Source: Gillisia lutea (GTDB lineage Bacteria; Bacteroidota; Bacteroidia; Flavobacteriales; Flavobacteriaceae). Taken from it: a stretch of 64,000 bases of DNA. The translations under genes and the position numbers were made by a program. The notes under the pieces are model-generated. The model had not been told where the DNA came from. It ran no database searches and worked only from the letters and a program-made list of their open reading frames with translations. Where the stretch lies: positions 62,001 to 126,000 of the forward strand of contig NZ_JAKGTH010000007.1 of the NCBI RefSeq assembly GCF_021568705.1, read 5' to 3'. Shown in pieces: positions 17,208 through 26,344 of this stretch. Each line of letters begins with the position of its first letter. Positions within the stretch are counted from its first letter, which is position 1.

Positions 17208-17237
17208 TTGTAGAACGAATAAAGAAACATACATTTG
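17208..17237 (+). promoter_or_regulatory. Flavobacterial promoter, TTG-N19-TACATTTG, before the tRNA cluster
   Basis: TTG at 17208-17210 and TACATTTG at 17230-17237 fit the consensus with 19 bases between. It would start transcripts near 17241 for the Thr-Tyr-Gly tRNA run, but a terminator-like hairpin begins at 17239, so its real output is uncertain. Confidence 0.6.
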
Positions 17238-17238
17238 C

Positions 17239-17265
17239 AGTCCGTTAGAAATAGCGGACTTTTTT
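17239..17265 (+). terminator. Terminator after hpf, overlapping the tRNA promoter start
   Basis: A 9-bp stem AGTCCGTTA/TAGCGGACT (one wobble) is capped by a GAAA tetraloop and followed by TTTTTT. It lies two bases after the -7 box of the tRNA promoter. Confidence 0.75.
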
Positions 17266-17282
17266 ATGTTGAAAAAGTGAAA

Positions 17283-17356
17283 GGCCGATGTAGCTCAGCT
17301 GGCTAGAGCAGCTGATTTGTAATCAGCAGGTCGTGGGTTCGAGTCCCTCCATCGGC
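17283..17356 (+). tRNA. tRNA-Thr(TGT), copy 1
   Basis: The 74-base cloverleaf has acceptor arms GCCGATG/CATCGGC with T as discriminator base. Its anticodon loop TTTGTAA gives anticodon TGT, and GTTCGAGTC forms the T-loop region. The 3' CCA is not encoded. It is identical to the copy at 34682-34755 and is first in a Thr-Tyr-Gly-Thr run upstream of tuf. Confidence 0.96.
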
Positions 17357-17490
17357 TCTTGAAATTTTGAATAAAAAGCTTTGGAAATTAGTAAATTTTT
17401 TATTTGATTTGCACCTTCAAAAAAACAAGCCATTTATTCATTATGAATATAACAGTGGTTCTGTGAAATATTGAAAAGGTTTTAATTATT

Positions 17491-17572
<82 letters not shown>

Positions 17573-17626
17573 CTAAAATTTTGAAGTTCGCTTTAAAATT
17601 TGAATAAAATAGATTTTTATAACCTT

Positions 17627-17699
17627 GCGAGAGTAGCTCAGTTGGTAGAGCGTCAGCCTTCCAAGCTGAATGTCGCCGGTTCGAACCCGGTCTCTCGCT
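17627..17699 (+). tRNA. tRNA-Gly(TCC)
   Basis: The 73-base cloverleaf has acceptor arms GCGAGAG/CTCTCGC and anticodon loop CTTCCAA with anticodon TCC. It is followed by an intrinsic-terminator-like hairpin at 17736-17776. Confidence 0.96.
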
Positions 17700-17735
17700 C
17701 TAAGTTAAACAGCAAGTTCGTTTGTTGTTTACGCT

Positions 17736-17776
17736 TATCTCCGCAAGATGCGTTCTTGTTGGAGATAGTTTTTTTT
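17736..17776 (+). terminator. Hairpin with eight T ending exactly at the 5' end of tRNA-Thr(GGT)
   Basis: TATCTCC (17736-17742) pairs with GGAGATA (17761-17767), and CAAGA (17744-17748) pairs with TCTTG (17754-17758). The run TTTTTTTT ends at 17776 and tRNA-Thr begins at 17777. It is either the terminator of the first three tRNAs or an attenuator of tRNA-Thr-tuf. Confidence 0.75.
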
Positions 17777-17848
17777 GCCGACGTAGCTCAGGGGTAGAGC
17801 GTTTCCTTGGTAAGGAAGAGGTCACGAGTTCAATTCTCGTCGTTGGCT
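17777..17848 (+). tRNA. tRNA-Thr(GGT)
   Basis: The 72-base cloverleaf has acceptor arms GCCGACG/CGTTGGC (one wobble pair) and anticodon loop TTGGTAA with anticodon GGT. It lies 58 bases before tuf and is probably on the same transcript. I see no consensus promoter between the upstream hairpin and this tRNA. Confidence 0.95.
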
Positions 17849-17906
17849 CTTAATTTTGTATAAAATTGAACACTAATATATAACTAAGATTAAATAAGTA
17901 TTAATT

Positions 17907-19094
17907 ATGGCAAAGGAAACTTATGATCGTTCCAAACCGCACTTAAACATCGGTACGATTGGACACGTAGATCACGGAAAAACAACTTTAACAGCAGCTA
18001 TAACTAAAGTAATGGCTGATGCTGGTTATTCAGAAGCTAAGTCTTTTGATCAAATTGACAACGCTCCGGAAGAAAAAGAAAGAGGTATTACAATTAACTC
18101 TTCTCACGTAGAATACTCTACTGCAAATCGTCACTATGCACACGTTGACTGTCCAGGTCACGCGGATTATGTGAAGAACATGGTTACTGGTGCTGCTCAA
18201 ATGGACGGTGCTATTTTGGTGGTTGCGGCTACTGATGGTCCAATGCCACAAACTCGTGAACACATCCTTTTAGGACGCCAGGTTGGTATCCCAAGAATCG
18301 TTGTATTCTTGAATAAAGTGGATATGGTTGATGATGAAGAATTATTAGAACTAGTTGAAATGGAAGTAAGAGATTTACTTTCTTTCTACGAGTATGATGG
18401 AGATAATGGTCCTGTTATTTCTGGTTCAGCTCTTGGTGCACTTAATGGTGAGCAAAAATGGGTTGATACTGTATTAGAATTAATGGAATCTGTAGATGCT
18501 TGGATCGAATTACCAACACGTGATGTTGATAAGCCTTTCTTAATGCCTATCGAAGATGTATTCTCTATTACTGGTCGTGGTACTGTTGCAACTGGTCGTA
18601 TTGAAACTGGTGTTGCAAACACTGGAGATCCTGTAGAGATTATTGGTATGGGGGCTGGAAAATTAACTTCTACTATTACTGGAGTTGAAATGTTCCGTAA
18701 AATATTAGATAGAGGTGAAGCTGGAGATAACGTAGGTATCTTATTGAGAGGTATTGAGAAAACTCAAATTTCTCGTGGTATGGTTATCACTAAGCCAGGA
18801 TCTGTAACTCCACACGCTAAGTTTAAAGCTGAGGTTTACATCCTTAAAAAAGAAGAAGGTGGACGTCATACTCCATTCCATAATAACTATCGTCCACAGT
18901 TCTACGTACGTACAACTGACGTAACTGGGACTATTTCTTTACCAGAAGGAGTAGAGATGGTTATGCCTGGAGATAACATTACTATTCATGTTGAATTGAT
19001 CCAGCCTATCGCTATGAACGTAGGTCTTCGTTTTGCTATCCGTGAAGGTGGTAGAACTGTAGGAGCTGGTCAGGTAACTGAGATCGTAGACTAA
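17907..19094 (+). CDS. tuf: Elongation factor Tu
   Basis: This 395-residue GTPase delivers aminoacyl-tRNA to the ribosome. It has G1 GHVDHGKT, G3 DCPGH, G4 NKVD and G5 SGSALG, then the two beta-barrel domains. Length and motifs are normal. It sits between tRNA-Thr(GGT) and tRNA-Trp, matching the tufB-type gene context of other bacteria. Like its neighbours it has no SD, only an A/T-rich leader. Only this tuf copy is visible in the window. Confidence 0.98.
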   Translation: MAKETYDRSKPHLNIGTIGHVDHGKTTLTAAITKVMADAGYSEAKSFDQIDNAPEEKERGITINSSHVEYSTANRHYAHVDCPGHADYVKNMVTGAAQMDGAILVVAATDGPMPQTREHILLGRQVGIPRIVVFLNKVDMVDDEELLELVEMEVRDLLSFYEYDGDNGPVISGSALGALNGEQKWVDTVLELMESVDAWIELPTRDVDKPFLMPIEDVFSITGRGTVATGRIETGVANTGDPVEIIGMGAGKLTSTITGVEMFRKILDRGEAGDNVGILLRGIEKTQISRGMVITKPGSVTPHAKFKAEVYILKKEEGGRHTPFHNNYRPQFYVRTTDVTGTISLPEGVEMVMPGDNITIHVELIQPIAMNVGLRFAIREGGRTVGAGQVTEIVD

Positions 19095-19112
19095 TTATAT
19101 TGTATAAGTAGT

Positions 19113-19140
19113 AAGGTATCCTGTTTGATCAGGATACCTT
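19113..19140 (+). promoter_or_regulatory. Hairpin between tuf and tRNA-Trp
   Basis: AAGGTATCCTG and CAGGATACCTT pair perfectly over 11 bp around a 6-base loop. No T-run follows, so it is more likely a 3'-end stabiliser or processing site for tuf mRNA than a full terminator. Confidence 0.6.
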
Positions 19141-19184
19141 AGCTTATATTAATAGGTAAACTTAATTTATTAGGTTTATTATAT

Positions 19185-19257
19185 ACGGGTTTAGCTCAGT
19201 TGGTAGAGCACTGGTCTCCAAAACCAGGTGTCGGGAGTTCGAGTCTCTCAACCCGTG
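19185..19257 (+). tRNA. tRNA-Trp(CCA)
   Basis: The 73-base cloverleaf has acceptor arms ACGGGTT/AACCCGT with discriminator G and anticodon loop CTCCAAA with anticodon CCA. Its place directly before secE is common in bacteria. Confidence 0.96.
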
Positions 19258-19261
19258 CTTT

Positions 19262-19294
19262 AAAAAAATCATTTTGTAAAGAATGATTTTTTTT
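19262..19294 (+). terminator. Hairpin terminator between tRNA-Trp and secE
   Basis: The arms AAAAAAATCATT and AATGATTTTTTT pair around an 8-base loop and run into more T. The stem is A/T rich, so read-through into secE is possible. Confidence 0.65.
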
Positions 19295-19365
19295 AGGAGA
19301 AAGAAACAACGGATTGAATATTGCATAAATATGTTGTATATCAAACCGACCAAATAGGTAACACA

Positions 19366-19563
19366 ATGGCAGGAATCGTCAATTATATTTCAGAGTCTTA
19401 TAATGAGTTGAGAAACCATGTAACGTGGCCAACTTGGGCGGAAGCTCAAAGACTTACAGTGCTTGTAGCTGTTTTTTCAATTATATTTTCTTTAGCTATT
19501 TGGGGTGTAGACACCGTTTTTAGTTCTGTTATCGAGAAATATTTTGAATGGATAAAATCTTAA
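19366..19563 (+). CDS. secE: Preprotein translocase subunit SecE
   Basis: This 65-residue single-span subunit clamps the SecYEG channel. The amphipathic start MAGIVNYISESYNELRNHV with the conserved WPTWAEAQ motif is followed by one transmembrane helix (about residues 30-50). I use ATG 19366, because the longer TTG-started frame adds 15 residues unlike SecE. nusG starts 10 bases downstream. Confidence 0.95.
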   Translation: MAGIVNYISESYNELRNHVTWPTWAEAQRLTVLVAVFSIIFSLAIWGVDTVFSSVIEKYFEWIKS

Positions 19564-19573
19564 ATTGAAAGCT

Positions 19574-20125
19574 ATGGCAGAAGTAAAGGATAAAAAATGG
19601 TATGTGGTTCGTGCTGTAAGCGGTCAGGAGAATAAGGTTAAGGAATATATTGAACGTGAGATCTCTCATTTAGGGATGGAAGATTTTGTAGGAGAAGTTT
19701 TAGTTCCTACTGAAAAAGTGATCCAGATTAGAAATGGTAAGAAGATTTCTAAAGAGAGAGTTTACTTTCCTGGATATGTAATGATATTAGCGAATATAGG
19801 AGGGGAAATTCCTCACGTTATTAAGTCTATTAATGGTGTTATTGGTTTCTTAGGAGAAACTAAAGGAGGAGATCCTGTGCCGTTAAGAAGATCTGAAGTT
19901 AACCGTATGTTAGGTAAGGTTGATGAATTATCTGTAAAAGCTGATAATGTTGCAATTCCTTATACTGTTGGAGAAACTATCAAAGTAATTGATGGTCCTT
20001 TCAATGGGTTTAATGGAACTGTTGAGAAAATTAATGAAGAAAAGCGTAAGCTTGAGGTAATGGTTAAGATTTTTGGAAGAAAAACACCGTTAGAGTTAAG
20101 TTATATGCAAGTTGAAAAAGTATAA
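19574..20125 (+). CDS. nusG: Transcription termination/antitermination factor NusG
   Basis: This 183-residue protein has an NGN domain (KWYVVRAVSGQENKVKEYI, RVYFPGYVMI) and a C-terminal KOW domain (VIDGPFNGFNGTVEKINEEK) joined by a linker. It binds RNA polymerase and couples it to ribosomes or Rho. I start it at ATG 19574 (MAEVKDKKWY), not at the TTG three codons earlier. The secE-nusG-rplK order is standard. Confidence 0.96.
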   Translation: MAEVKDKKWYVVRAVSGQENKVKEYIEREISHLGMEDFVGEVLVPTEKVIQIRNGKKISKERVYFPGYVMILANIGGEIPHVIKSINGVIGFLGETKGGDPVPLRRSEVNRMLGKVDELSVKADNVAIPYTVGETIKVIDGPFNGFNGTVEKINEEKRKLEVMVKIFGRKTPLELSYMQVEKV

Positions 20126-20150
20126 TAGTAATACTGTTACATATATTTTG

Positions 20151-20182
20151 ATAGTTTTAATGGCTTCCACTAGTAAAACTAT
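20151..20182 (+). promoter_or_regulatory. Hairpin in the nusG-rplK gap
   Basis: ATAGTTTTA (20151-20159) pairs with TAAAACTAT (20174-20182) around a 14-base loop, 18 bases before rplK. It could be a ribosomal-protein control element for rplKA, but I do not recognise the L1-binding fold in it. Confidence 0.35.
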
Positions 20183-20200
20183 TACCTAAAAATTATAAAA

Positions 20201-20638
20201 ATGGCAAAAGAAGTAAGTAAAGTTGTAAAACTACAAGTTCGTGGAGGTGCTGCTAACCCATCACCACCAGTAGGACCTGCTTTAGGTGCTGCCGGAGTAA
20301 ATATAATGGAGTTCTGTAAGCAATTTAACGCTAGAACTCAAGATAAGCCAGGTAAAGTATTACCGGTTGCAATTACAGTATATAAAGATAAGTCTTTTGA
20401 TTTTGTAATTAAAACTCCACCAGCTGCAGTTCAGATATTAGAAGCATCTAAACAGAAAAAAGGATCAGGTGAGCCCAATCGTAAGAAGATTGCTAGTGTA
20501 ACTTGGGATCAGATTAAAGCAATTGCTGAAGATAAAATGCAGGATTTAAATGCATTTACTATTGAATCAGCTATGAAGATGGTAGCGGGAACAGCTCGCT
20601 CTATGGGTGTAACTGTTAAAGGGCAAGCGCCGTTTTAA
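20201..20638 (+). CDS. rplK: 50S ribosomal protein uL11
   Basis: This 145-residue L11 has the N-terminal domain [20 protein letters not shown] with the conserved Pro-rich turn and the C-terminal rRNA-binding domain ending in [10 protein letters not shown]. It forms the GTPase-associated centre with the L10-L7/L12 stalk encoded just downstream. Confidence 0.98.
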   Translation: MAKEVSKVVKLQVRGGAANPSPPVGPALGAAGVNIMEFCKQFNARTQDKPGKVLPVAITVYKDKSFDFVIKTPPAAVQILEASKQKKGSGEPNRKKIASVTWDQIKAIAEDKMQDLNAFTIESAMKMVAGTARSMGVTVKGQAPF

Positions 20639-20657
20639 TCAAAAATAGAAATTAAAA

Positions 20658-21356
20658 ATGGCAAAATTAACTAAAAAGCAAAAAGAGGCTCAATCTAAAA
20701 TCGAAAACGGGAAACAGTATTCGGTAAGTGAAGCTTCTGCTTTAATAAAGGAGATTTCCAACGAAAATTTTGATGCTTCTGTAGATTTAGCGGTTCGTTT
20801 GAACGTAGATCCACGTAAAGCTAATCAAATGGTTAGAGGTGTGGTTACCTTACCACACGGAACAGGTAAAGATGTAAAAGTATTGGCTTTAGTTACTCCA
20901 GATAAGGAAGAGGAAGCTAAACAAGCGGGTGCAGATTACGTTGGTCTTGATGAGTATTTAGATAAAATTAAAGGTGGATGGACTGATGTAGACGTAATTA
21001 TTACCATGCCTAGCGTTATGGGAAAATTAGGTCCATTAGGTAGAGTATTAGGACCAAGAGGTCTTATGCCTAACCCAAAGACCGGAACAGTTACTATGGA
21101 TGTTGCAAAAGCAGTATCTGATGTAAAAGCTGGTAAAATTGACTTTAAAGTTGATAAAACTGGTATTGTTCATGCAGGAATTGGAAAAGCATCTTTTGAT
21201 GCAGACAAGATTGCTGGAAACGCAAGAGAATTATTAACTACGTTGGTTAAATTGAAACCGGTGGCAGCTAAAGGTGTATACATTAAGAGTATCTTCATCT
21301 CTACTACTATGAGCCCAGGGGTTGAAATTGATACTAAAAGGTTCACTGAGCAATAA
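20658..21356 (+). CDS. rplA: 50S ribosomal protein uL1
   Basis: This 232-residue L1 stalk protein has the signatures [33 protein letters not shown] and [10 protein letters not shown]1 often represses its own operon by binding mRNA that resembles its rRNA site. It is 19 bases downstream of rplK and 11 before rplJ. Confidence 0.98.
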   Translation: MAKLTKKQKEAQSKIENGKQYSVSEASALIKEISNENFDASVDLAVRLNVDPRKANQMVRGVVTLPHGTGKDVKVLALVTPDKEEEAKQAGADYVGLDEYLDKIKGGWTDVDVIITMPSVMGKLGPLGRVLGPRGLMPNPKTGTVTMDVAKAVSDVKAGKIDFKVDKTGIVHAGIGKASFDADKIAGNARELLTTLVKLKPVAAKGVYIKSIFISTTMSPGVEIDTKRFTEQ

Positions 21357-21367
21357 TATTATAGATT

Positions 21368-21889
21368 ATGACAAGAGAAGAAAAATCATTAGTAATTGAA
21401 GATCTAACTGCGCAGTTAACAAATAATTCTATTATTTACCTTGCTGATATCTCAGGCTTAAACGCTTCGAGTACTTCAAACTTACGTCGCGCTTGTTTTA
21501 AAGCAAATGTAAAGTTGGCGGTAGTTAAAAATACATTACTTGCAAAAGCTATGGAAGCTTCTGATAAAGAATTCGGAGAACTTCCTTCAGTTTTAAAAGG
21601 TAATACATCTATTATGATTTCTGAAACTGGAAATGCTCCAGCTAAAGTTATCAAAGAATTCAGAAAAAAATCACCAATCCCTCTATTAAAAGGAGCTTTT
21701 GTAGAAGAAGCTATCTATGTTGGAGACGAGTATCTAGATGCTTTAGTTAACATCAAATCTAAAGAGGAAGTTATTGGAGATATCATCGGATTGTTACAAT
21801 CTCCTGCTAAAAACGTTGTTTCAGCGCTTAAGTCAGGTGGAGGTAAAATCGCAGGAATTCTTAAAACTCTTTCTGAAAAAGAAGGATAA
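21368..21889 (+). CDS. rplJ: 50S ribosomal protein uL10
   Basis: This 173-residue L10 anchors L7/L12 dimers on the ribosome (LTAQLTNNSIIYLADISGL, VVKNTLLAKAM; C-terminal helix for L7/L12 binding). The gap to rplA is only 11 bases, so there is no room for a long L10 leader of the Escherichia coli type in front of rplJ. Confidence 0.97.
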   Translation: MTREEKSLVIEDLTAQLTNNSIIYLADISGLNASSTSNLRRACFKANVKLAVVKNTLLAKAMEASDKEFGELPSVLKGNTSIMISETGNAPAKVIKEFRKKSPIPLLKGAFVEEAIYVGDEYLDALVNIKSKEEVIGDIIGLLQSPAKNVVSALKSGGGKIAGILKTLSEKEG

Positions 21890-21945
21890 GCACGTACGCA
21901 CTTTTTAACAATTATATAATAAAGAACATTTTAAAACGATAGAAA

Positions 21946-22320
21946 ATGGCAGATTTAAAAGATTTCGCAGAACAATTAGTTAACCTTACAGTAAAAGAAG
22001 TTAATGAGTTAGCTGATATATTAAAAGAAGAATACGGTATCGAGCCTGCAGCTGCTGCGGTAGCTATGGCTGGTCCTGCTGGTGGTGGTGAAGACGCTGC
22101 TGAAGAGCAAACTGAATTTGATGTAATCCTTAAAGCTGCAGGTGGTTCTAAACTTGCTGTAGTTAAACTTGTAAAAGAACTTACAGGTCTTGGACTTAAA
22201 GATGCTAAGGAATTAGTAGACGGAGCTCCAAAACCAGTAAAAGAAGGAGTTGCTAAAGATGAAGCTGAAGCGTTAAAAGCACAATTAGAAGAAGCAGGAG
22301 CTGAGGTTGAGCTTAAATAA
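21946..22320 (+). CDS. rplL: 50S ribosomal protein bL12 (L7/L12)
   Basis: This 124-residue stalk protein has an N-terminal dimerisation helix ([20 protein letters not shown]), an Ala/Gly-rich hinge (residues 37-55) and a C-terminal factor-binding domain ([20 protein letters not shown]). It is followed by a hairpin before rpoB. Confidence 0.98.
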   Translation: MADLKDFAEQLVNLTVKEVNELADILKEEYGIEPAAAAVAMAGPAGGGEDAAEEQTEFDVILKAAGGSKLAVVKLVKELTGLGLKDAKELVDGAPKPVKEGVAKDEAEALKAQLEEAGAEVELK

Positions 22321-22342
22321 GCTTAACAAGCAATATTATTTA

Positions 22343-22384
22343 GGTTTAGGCCTCAGGACTAGCTCCTGAAGGTCTAAACCCTTT
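22343..22384 (+). promoter_or_regulatory. Hairpin between rplL and rpoB, possible attenuator or processing site
   Basis: GGTTTAG at 22343-22349 pairs with CTAAACC at 22374-22380, and TCAGGA pairs with TCCTGA near the top, with one small bulge between. Only CTTTT follows, so termination would be partial, as expected where ribosomal proteins and polymerase subunits are made in different amounts from one operon. Confidence 0.55.
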
Positions 22385-22451
22385 TGCGTATATAAAGTTT
22401 TAGGTTTATAACGCACCCACTTTTTTATATAAATTATAATTCCGTCCATTG

Positions 22452-25400
22452 ATGTTAGCAACGCAAACTGAAAGATTGAATTTCTCTTCTGTAAAGAACA
22501 AACCTGATTATCCGGACTTTTTGGATGTTCAAATCAAGTCCTTTCAGGATTTCTTTCAACTAGAAACAAAATCAGAAGAAAGGGGAGATGAGGGTCTCTA
22601 TAATACCTTCATGGAAAACTTTCCTATTACAGACACTCGTAATCAATTCGTTTTAGAATTCTTAGATTACTTTGTGGACCCACCAAGATATTCCATTCAG
22701 GAATGTATTGAGCGTGGTTTAACTTATAGCGTACCGCTTAAAGCTCGCTTAAAATTATATTGTACCGATCCAGAACACGAAGATTTTGAAACTATCGTAC
22801 AGGACGTATATTTGGGAACTATCCCTTATATGACTCCTAGCGGAACTTTTTGTATCAATGGTGCAGAGCGTGTAGTGGTTTCGCAGTTACACCGTTCGCC
22901 TGGGGTTTTCTTTGGACAATCCTTCCATGCAAATGGAACTAAATTATATTCTGCCAGAGTAATTCCTTTTAAAGGATCCTGGATAGAATTTGCTACTGAT
23001 ATCAATAACGTGATGTACGCGTATATCGATAGAAAGAAAAAATTACCTGTTACTACACTTTTCCGTGCTATCGGTTTTGAAAGAGATAAGGATATCCTTG
23101 AGATCTTCGACCTTGCTGAGGAAGTTAAAGTTTCTAAAACAGGACTTAAAAAATATCTTGGCCGTAAATTGGCTGCCAGAGTGTTAAATACCTGGTATGA
23201 AGATTTCGTTGATGAAGATACCGGAGAGGTTGTTTCTATCGAGCGTAACGAGATTGTATTAGATCGTGATACAGAATTAGACAAAGATCATGTTGAAGAG
23301 ATTCTAGAAACAGGAACTAAAACCATCCTTCTTCATAAGGAAGATAACTCAACTGGAGATTATGCAATTATTCATAATACATTGCAAAAAGATCCAACAA
23401 ACTCTGAAAAAGAAGCTGTTGAGCATATCTACCGTCAATTGCGTAATGCTGAACCGCCAGATGAGGAAACAGCACGTGGAATTATAGATAAATTATTCTT
23501 CTCAGATCAACGTTACAGTTTAGGTGAAGTTGGTCGTTACAGAATGAATAAAAAGCTTGGTTTGGATATAGGAATGGATAAGCAAGTGCTTACCAAGGAA
23601 GATATCATTACTATAGTAAAATATTTAATTGAGTTAATTAACTCTAAAGCAGAGATCGATGACATCGATCACTTATCTAACCGTCGTGTTAGAACTGTTG
23701 GAGAACAATTATCTCAACAATTTGGTGTTGGTCTAGCTCGTATGGCTCGAACTATTCGTGAGAGAATGAATGTACGTGATAACGAGGTGTTTACTCCAAT
23801 AGATTTGATTAATGCAAAGACCTTGTCTTCTGTTATTAATTCTTTCTTTGGTACTAACCAGTTATCTCAGTTTATGGATCAAACAAATCCATTAGCCGAG
23901 ATTACGCACAAGCGTAGATTATCTGCACTTGGGCCAGGTGGACTTTCAAGAGAAAGAGCAGGATTCGAAGTACGTGATGTTCACTATACTCACTACGGAA
24001 GATTATGTCCTATTGAAACTCCGGAGGGACCGAACATTGGACTTATCTCTTCTCTTTCTGTTTTTGCAAAAGTGAACAGCATGGGATTCATCGAGACTCC
24101 TTATAGAACTGTAACTGATGCTAAGATCGATTTCTCTCAAACACCTATTTATTTAAGTGCTGAGGAAGAAGAAGATAAGAAAATTGCACAAGCAAACATT
24201 CCATTACAAGAAGATGGAACTATAGATACTGATAAGGTTATTGCACGTATGGAAGGTGACTTCCCGGTAGTAGATCCAAAAGAGGTTCACTATATTGACG
24301 TTGCACCAAACCAAATCTCATCTATTTCAGCTTCATTAATTCCTTTCTTGGAGCATGATGATGCGAACAGAGCTTTGATGGGATCGAACATGATGCGTCA
24401 GGCAGTACCTTTATTAAGAGCAGAATCTCCAATTGTTGGAACTGGTCTTGAAAGACAAGTAGCTACCGATTCTCGTGTATTGATTAATGCTGAAGGAGAT
24501 GGAGAAGTAGAATATGTAGATGCTCAAAAAATCACCATTAAATACGATCGTACAGAAGACGAGCGTATGGTAAGTTTTGATACAGATTCTAAAACTTACG
24601 ATCTTATTAAGTTTAGAAAGACCAACCAGGGAACTTCTATTAACTTAAGACCAATTGTAAGTGTAGGAGATAGAGTTTCTAAAGGTCAGGTTCTTTGTCA
24701 GGGATATGCTACAGAAGCAGGGGAACTTGCTTTAGGTAGAAACATGAAAGTTGCTTTCATGCCTTGGAAAGGATATAACTTTGAGGATGCAATTGTAATT
24801 TCTGAGAGAGTAGTAAGAGAAGATGTCTTTACTTCTATTCACATAGATGAATATTCGTTAGAAGTTCGTGATACCAAATTAGGTAACGAAGAATTGACTA
24901 ATGATATTCCAAACGTTTCTGAAGAAGCTACAAAAGATCTTGATGAGAACGGAATGATCCGTATTGGAGCTGAAGTAAAGCCTGGTGATATTCTTATTGG
25001 TAAGATCACTCCTAAAGGAGAAAGTGATCCAACACCAGAGGAGAAATTACTTAGAGCTATCTTTGGAGACAAAGCAGGTGATGTAAAAGATGCTTCATTA
25101 AAAGCACATCCTTCTTTAAGAGGTGTAGTTATTAATAAGAAACTTTTTGCAAGAGCTGTAAAAGATAAGAGAAAACGTGTTCAGGATAAAGAAGATGTTA
25201 CTGCTTTAGAGAAAAAGTACGATGCTAAATTTGCTATCTTAAAAGCTAATCTTGTAGATAAGTTATTTGCTATAGTAGGTGGAAAAACTGCTCAGGGAGT
25301 TCAAAATGATTTAGGGGAAGAAGTAATGCCAAAAGGTAAGAAATACACCCTTAAAATGTTAAACTCTGTAGACGATTATACACACTTAACGCAAGGTACT

Positions 25401-26264
25401 TGGACTACTGATGACAACTTGAATAAGCTTGTTGCCGATCTTATCCATAACTATAAGATTAAGGAGAATGATCTTCAAGGGAATTTAAGAAGAGAGAAAT
25501 TCACTATTTCTGTTGGAGATGAATTACCTGCAGGTATCATCAAATTAGCAAAAATATATGTTGCTAAGAAGAGAAAACTGAAAGTAGGTGATAAAATGGC
25601 AGGTCGTCACGGTAACAAAGGTATTGTTGCTCGTATCGTACGTCAGGAAGATATGCCTTTCTTAGAAGATGGAACTCCTGTAGATATCGTTCTTAACCCA
25701 CTTGGGGTACCTTCCCGTATGAACATCGGTCAGATTTATGAGACCGTATTAGGATGGGCAGGTCAAAAACTTGGTAGAAAGTATGCAACGCCAATTTTTG
25801 ATGGTGCTACTTTAGATCAAATTAATGAACTTACCGATGAAGCTGGGGTGCCACGATTTGGTCATACTCACCTTTATGACGGTGGAACCGGAGATAGATT
25901 CGATCAACCTGCAACTGTTGGAGTTATTTATATGTTGAAATTAGGACATATGATCGACGATAAGATGCACGCCAGATCTATTGGACCATACTCATTAATT
26001 ACGCAGCAACCACTTGGTGGTAAAGCGCAATTTGGAGGTCAGCGTTTTGGAGAGATGGAAGTTTGGGCATTAGAGGCATACGGTGCTTCTGCAACCTTAC
26101 GTGAGATCTTAACGGTAAAATCTGATGATGTGATAGGTAGAGCCAAGACTTACGAAGCTATCGTAAAAGGTGAACCTATGCCAGAGCCTGGTTTACCAGA
26201 ATCTTTCAACGTGTTAATGCACGAACTGAAAGGTTTAGGATTGGATATTAGATTAGAAGAATAA
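22452..26264 (+). CDS. rpoB: RNA polymerase beta subunit
   Basis: This 1270-residue catalytic subunit carries the rifampicin-region stretch [17 protein letters not shown] and the motifs [29 protein letters not shown] and [12 protein letters not shown], plus the C-terminal [25 protein letters not shown] region. An in-frame TTG precedes the ATG at 22452; I use the ATG. rpoC follows after a 21-bp hairpin. Confidence 0.98.
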   Translation: MLATQTERLNFSSVKNKPDYPDFLDVQIKSFQDFFQLETKSEERGDEGLYNTFMENFPITDTRNQFVLEFLDYFVDPPRYSIQECIERGLTYSVPLKARLKLYCTDPEHEDFETIVQDVYLGTIPYMTPSGTFCINGAERVVVSQLHRSPGVFFGQSFHANGTKLYSARVIPFKGSWIEFATDINNVMYAYIDRKKKLPVTTLFRAIGFERDKDILEIFDLAEEVKVSKTGLKKYLGRKLAARVLNTWYEDFVDEDTGEVVSIERNEIVLDRDTELDKDHVEEILETGTKTILLHKEDNSTGDYAIIHNTLQKDPTNSEKEAVEHIYRQLRNAEPPDEETARGIIDKLFFSDQRYSLGEVGRYRMNKKLGLDIGMDKQVLTKEDIITIVKYLIELINSKAEIDDIDHLSNRRVRTVGEQLSQQFGVGLARMARTIRERMNVRDNEVFTPIDLINAKTLSSVINSFFGTNQLSQFMDQTNPLAEITHKRRLSALGPGGLSRERAGFEVRDVHYTHYGRLCPIETPEGPNIGLISSLSVFAKVNSMGFIETPYRTVTDAKIDFSQTPIYLSAEEEEDKKIAQANIPLQEDGTIDTDKVIARMEGDFPVVDPKEVHYIDVAPNQISSISASLIPFLEHDDANRALMGSNMMRQAVPLLRAESPIVGTGLERQVATDSRVLINAEGDGEVEYVDAQKITIKYDRTEDERMVSFDTDSKTYDLIKFRKTNQGTSINLRPIVSVGDRVSKGQVLCQGYATEAGELALGRNMKVAFMPWKGYNFEDAIVISERVVREDVFTSIHIDEYSLEVRDTKLGNEELTNDIPNVSEEATKDLDENGMIRIGAEVKPGDILIGKITPKGESDPTPEEKLLRAIFGDKAGDVKDASLKAHPSLRGVVINKKLFARAVKDKRKRVQDKEDVTALEKKYDAKFAILKANLVDKLFAIVGGKTAQGVQNDLGEEVMPKGKKYTLKMLNSVDDYTHLTQGTWTTDDNLNKLVADLIHNYKIKENDLQGNLRREKFTISVGDELPAGIIKLAKIYVAKKRKLKVGDKMAGRHGNKGIVARIVRQEDMPFLEDGTPVDIVLNPLGVPSRMNIGQIYETVLGWAGQKLGRKYATPIFDGATLDQINELTDEAGVPRFGHTHLYDGGTGDRFDQPATVGVIYMLKLGHMIDDKMHARSIGPYSLITQQPLGGKAQFGGQRFGEMEVWALEAYGASATLREILTVKSDDVIGRAKTYEAIVKGEPMPEPGLPESFNVLMHELKGLGLDIRLEE

Positions 26265-26268
26265 TATA

Positions 26269-26314
26269 CTGCCTCTAAAGTTGGATGCCGAAAGGTATCC
26301 AACTTTAGAGGCAG
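26269..26314 (+). promoter_or_regulatory. 21-bp hairpin with GAAA tetraloop between rpoB and rpoC
   Basis: The plus strand from 26269 to 26289 pairs with 26294 to 26314 over 21 bp, with a single G-T wobble, closing a GAAA loop at 26290-26293. Only a short T-rich stretch follows. The length and regularity suggest an RNase III-type processing site or a stability element rather than a simple terminator. Confidence 0.75.
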
Positions 26315-26344
26315 GATTTTCACAATAATTAGATAGCATTTATT

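Noticed and set aside
17600-17797. Plus-strand 65-residue frame with ARVAQLVERQPSKLNVAGSNP-like text
   Set aside because: It is a translation of tRNA-Gly, another common false protein.
19162-19353. Minus-strand 63-residue frame with RDSNSRHLVLETSALPTELN-like text
   Set aside because: It is the antisense translation of tRNA-Trp, a well-known false protein.
22826-23284. Minus-strand 152-residue frame inside rpoB
   Set aside because: It has Ser/Arg-rich shadow composition, no recognisable family and lies in a strongly conserved region of rpoB.
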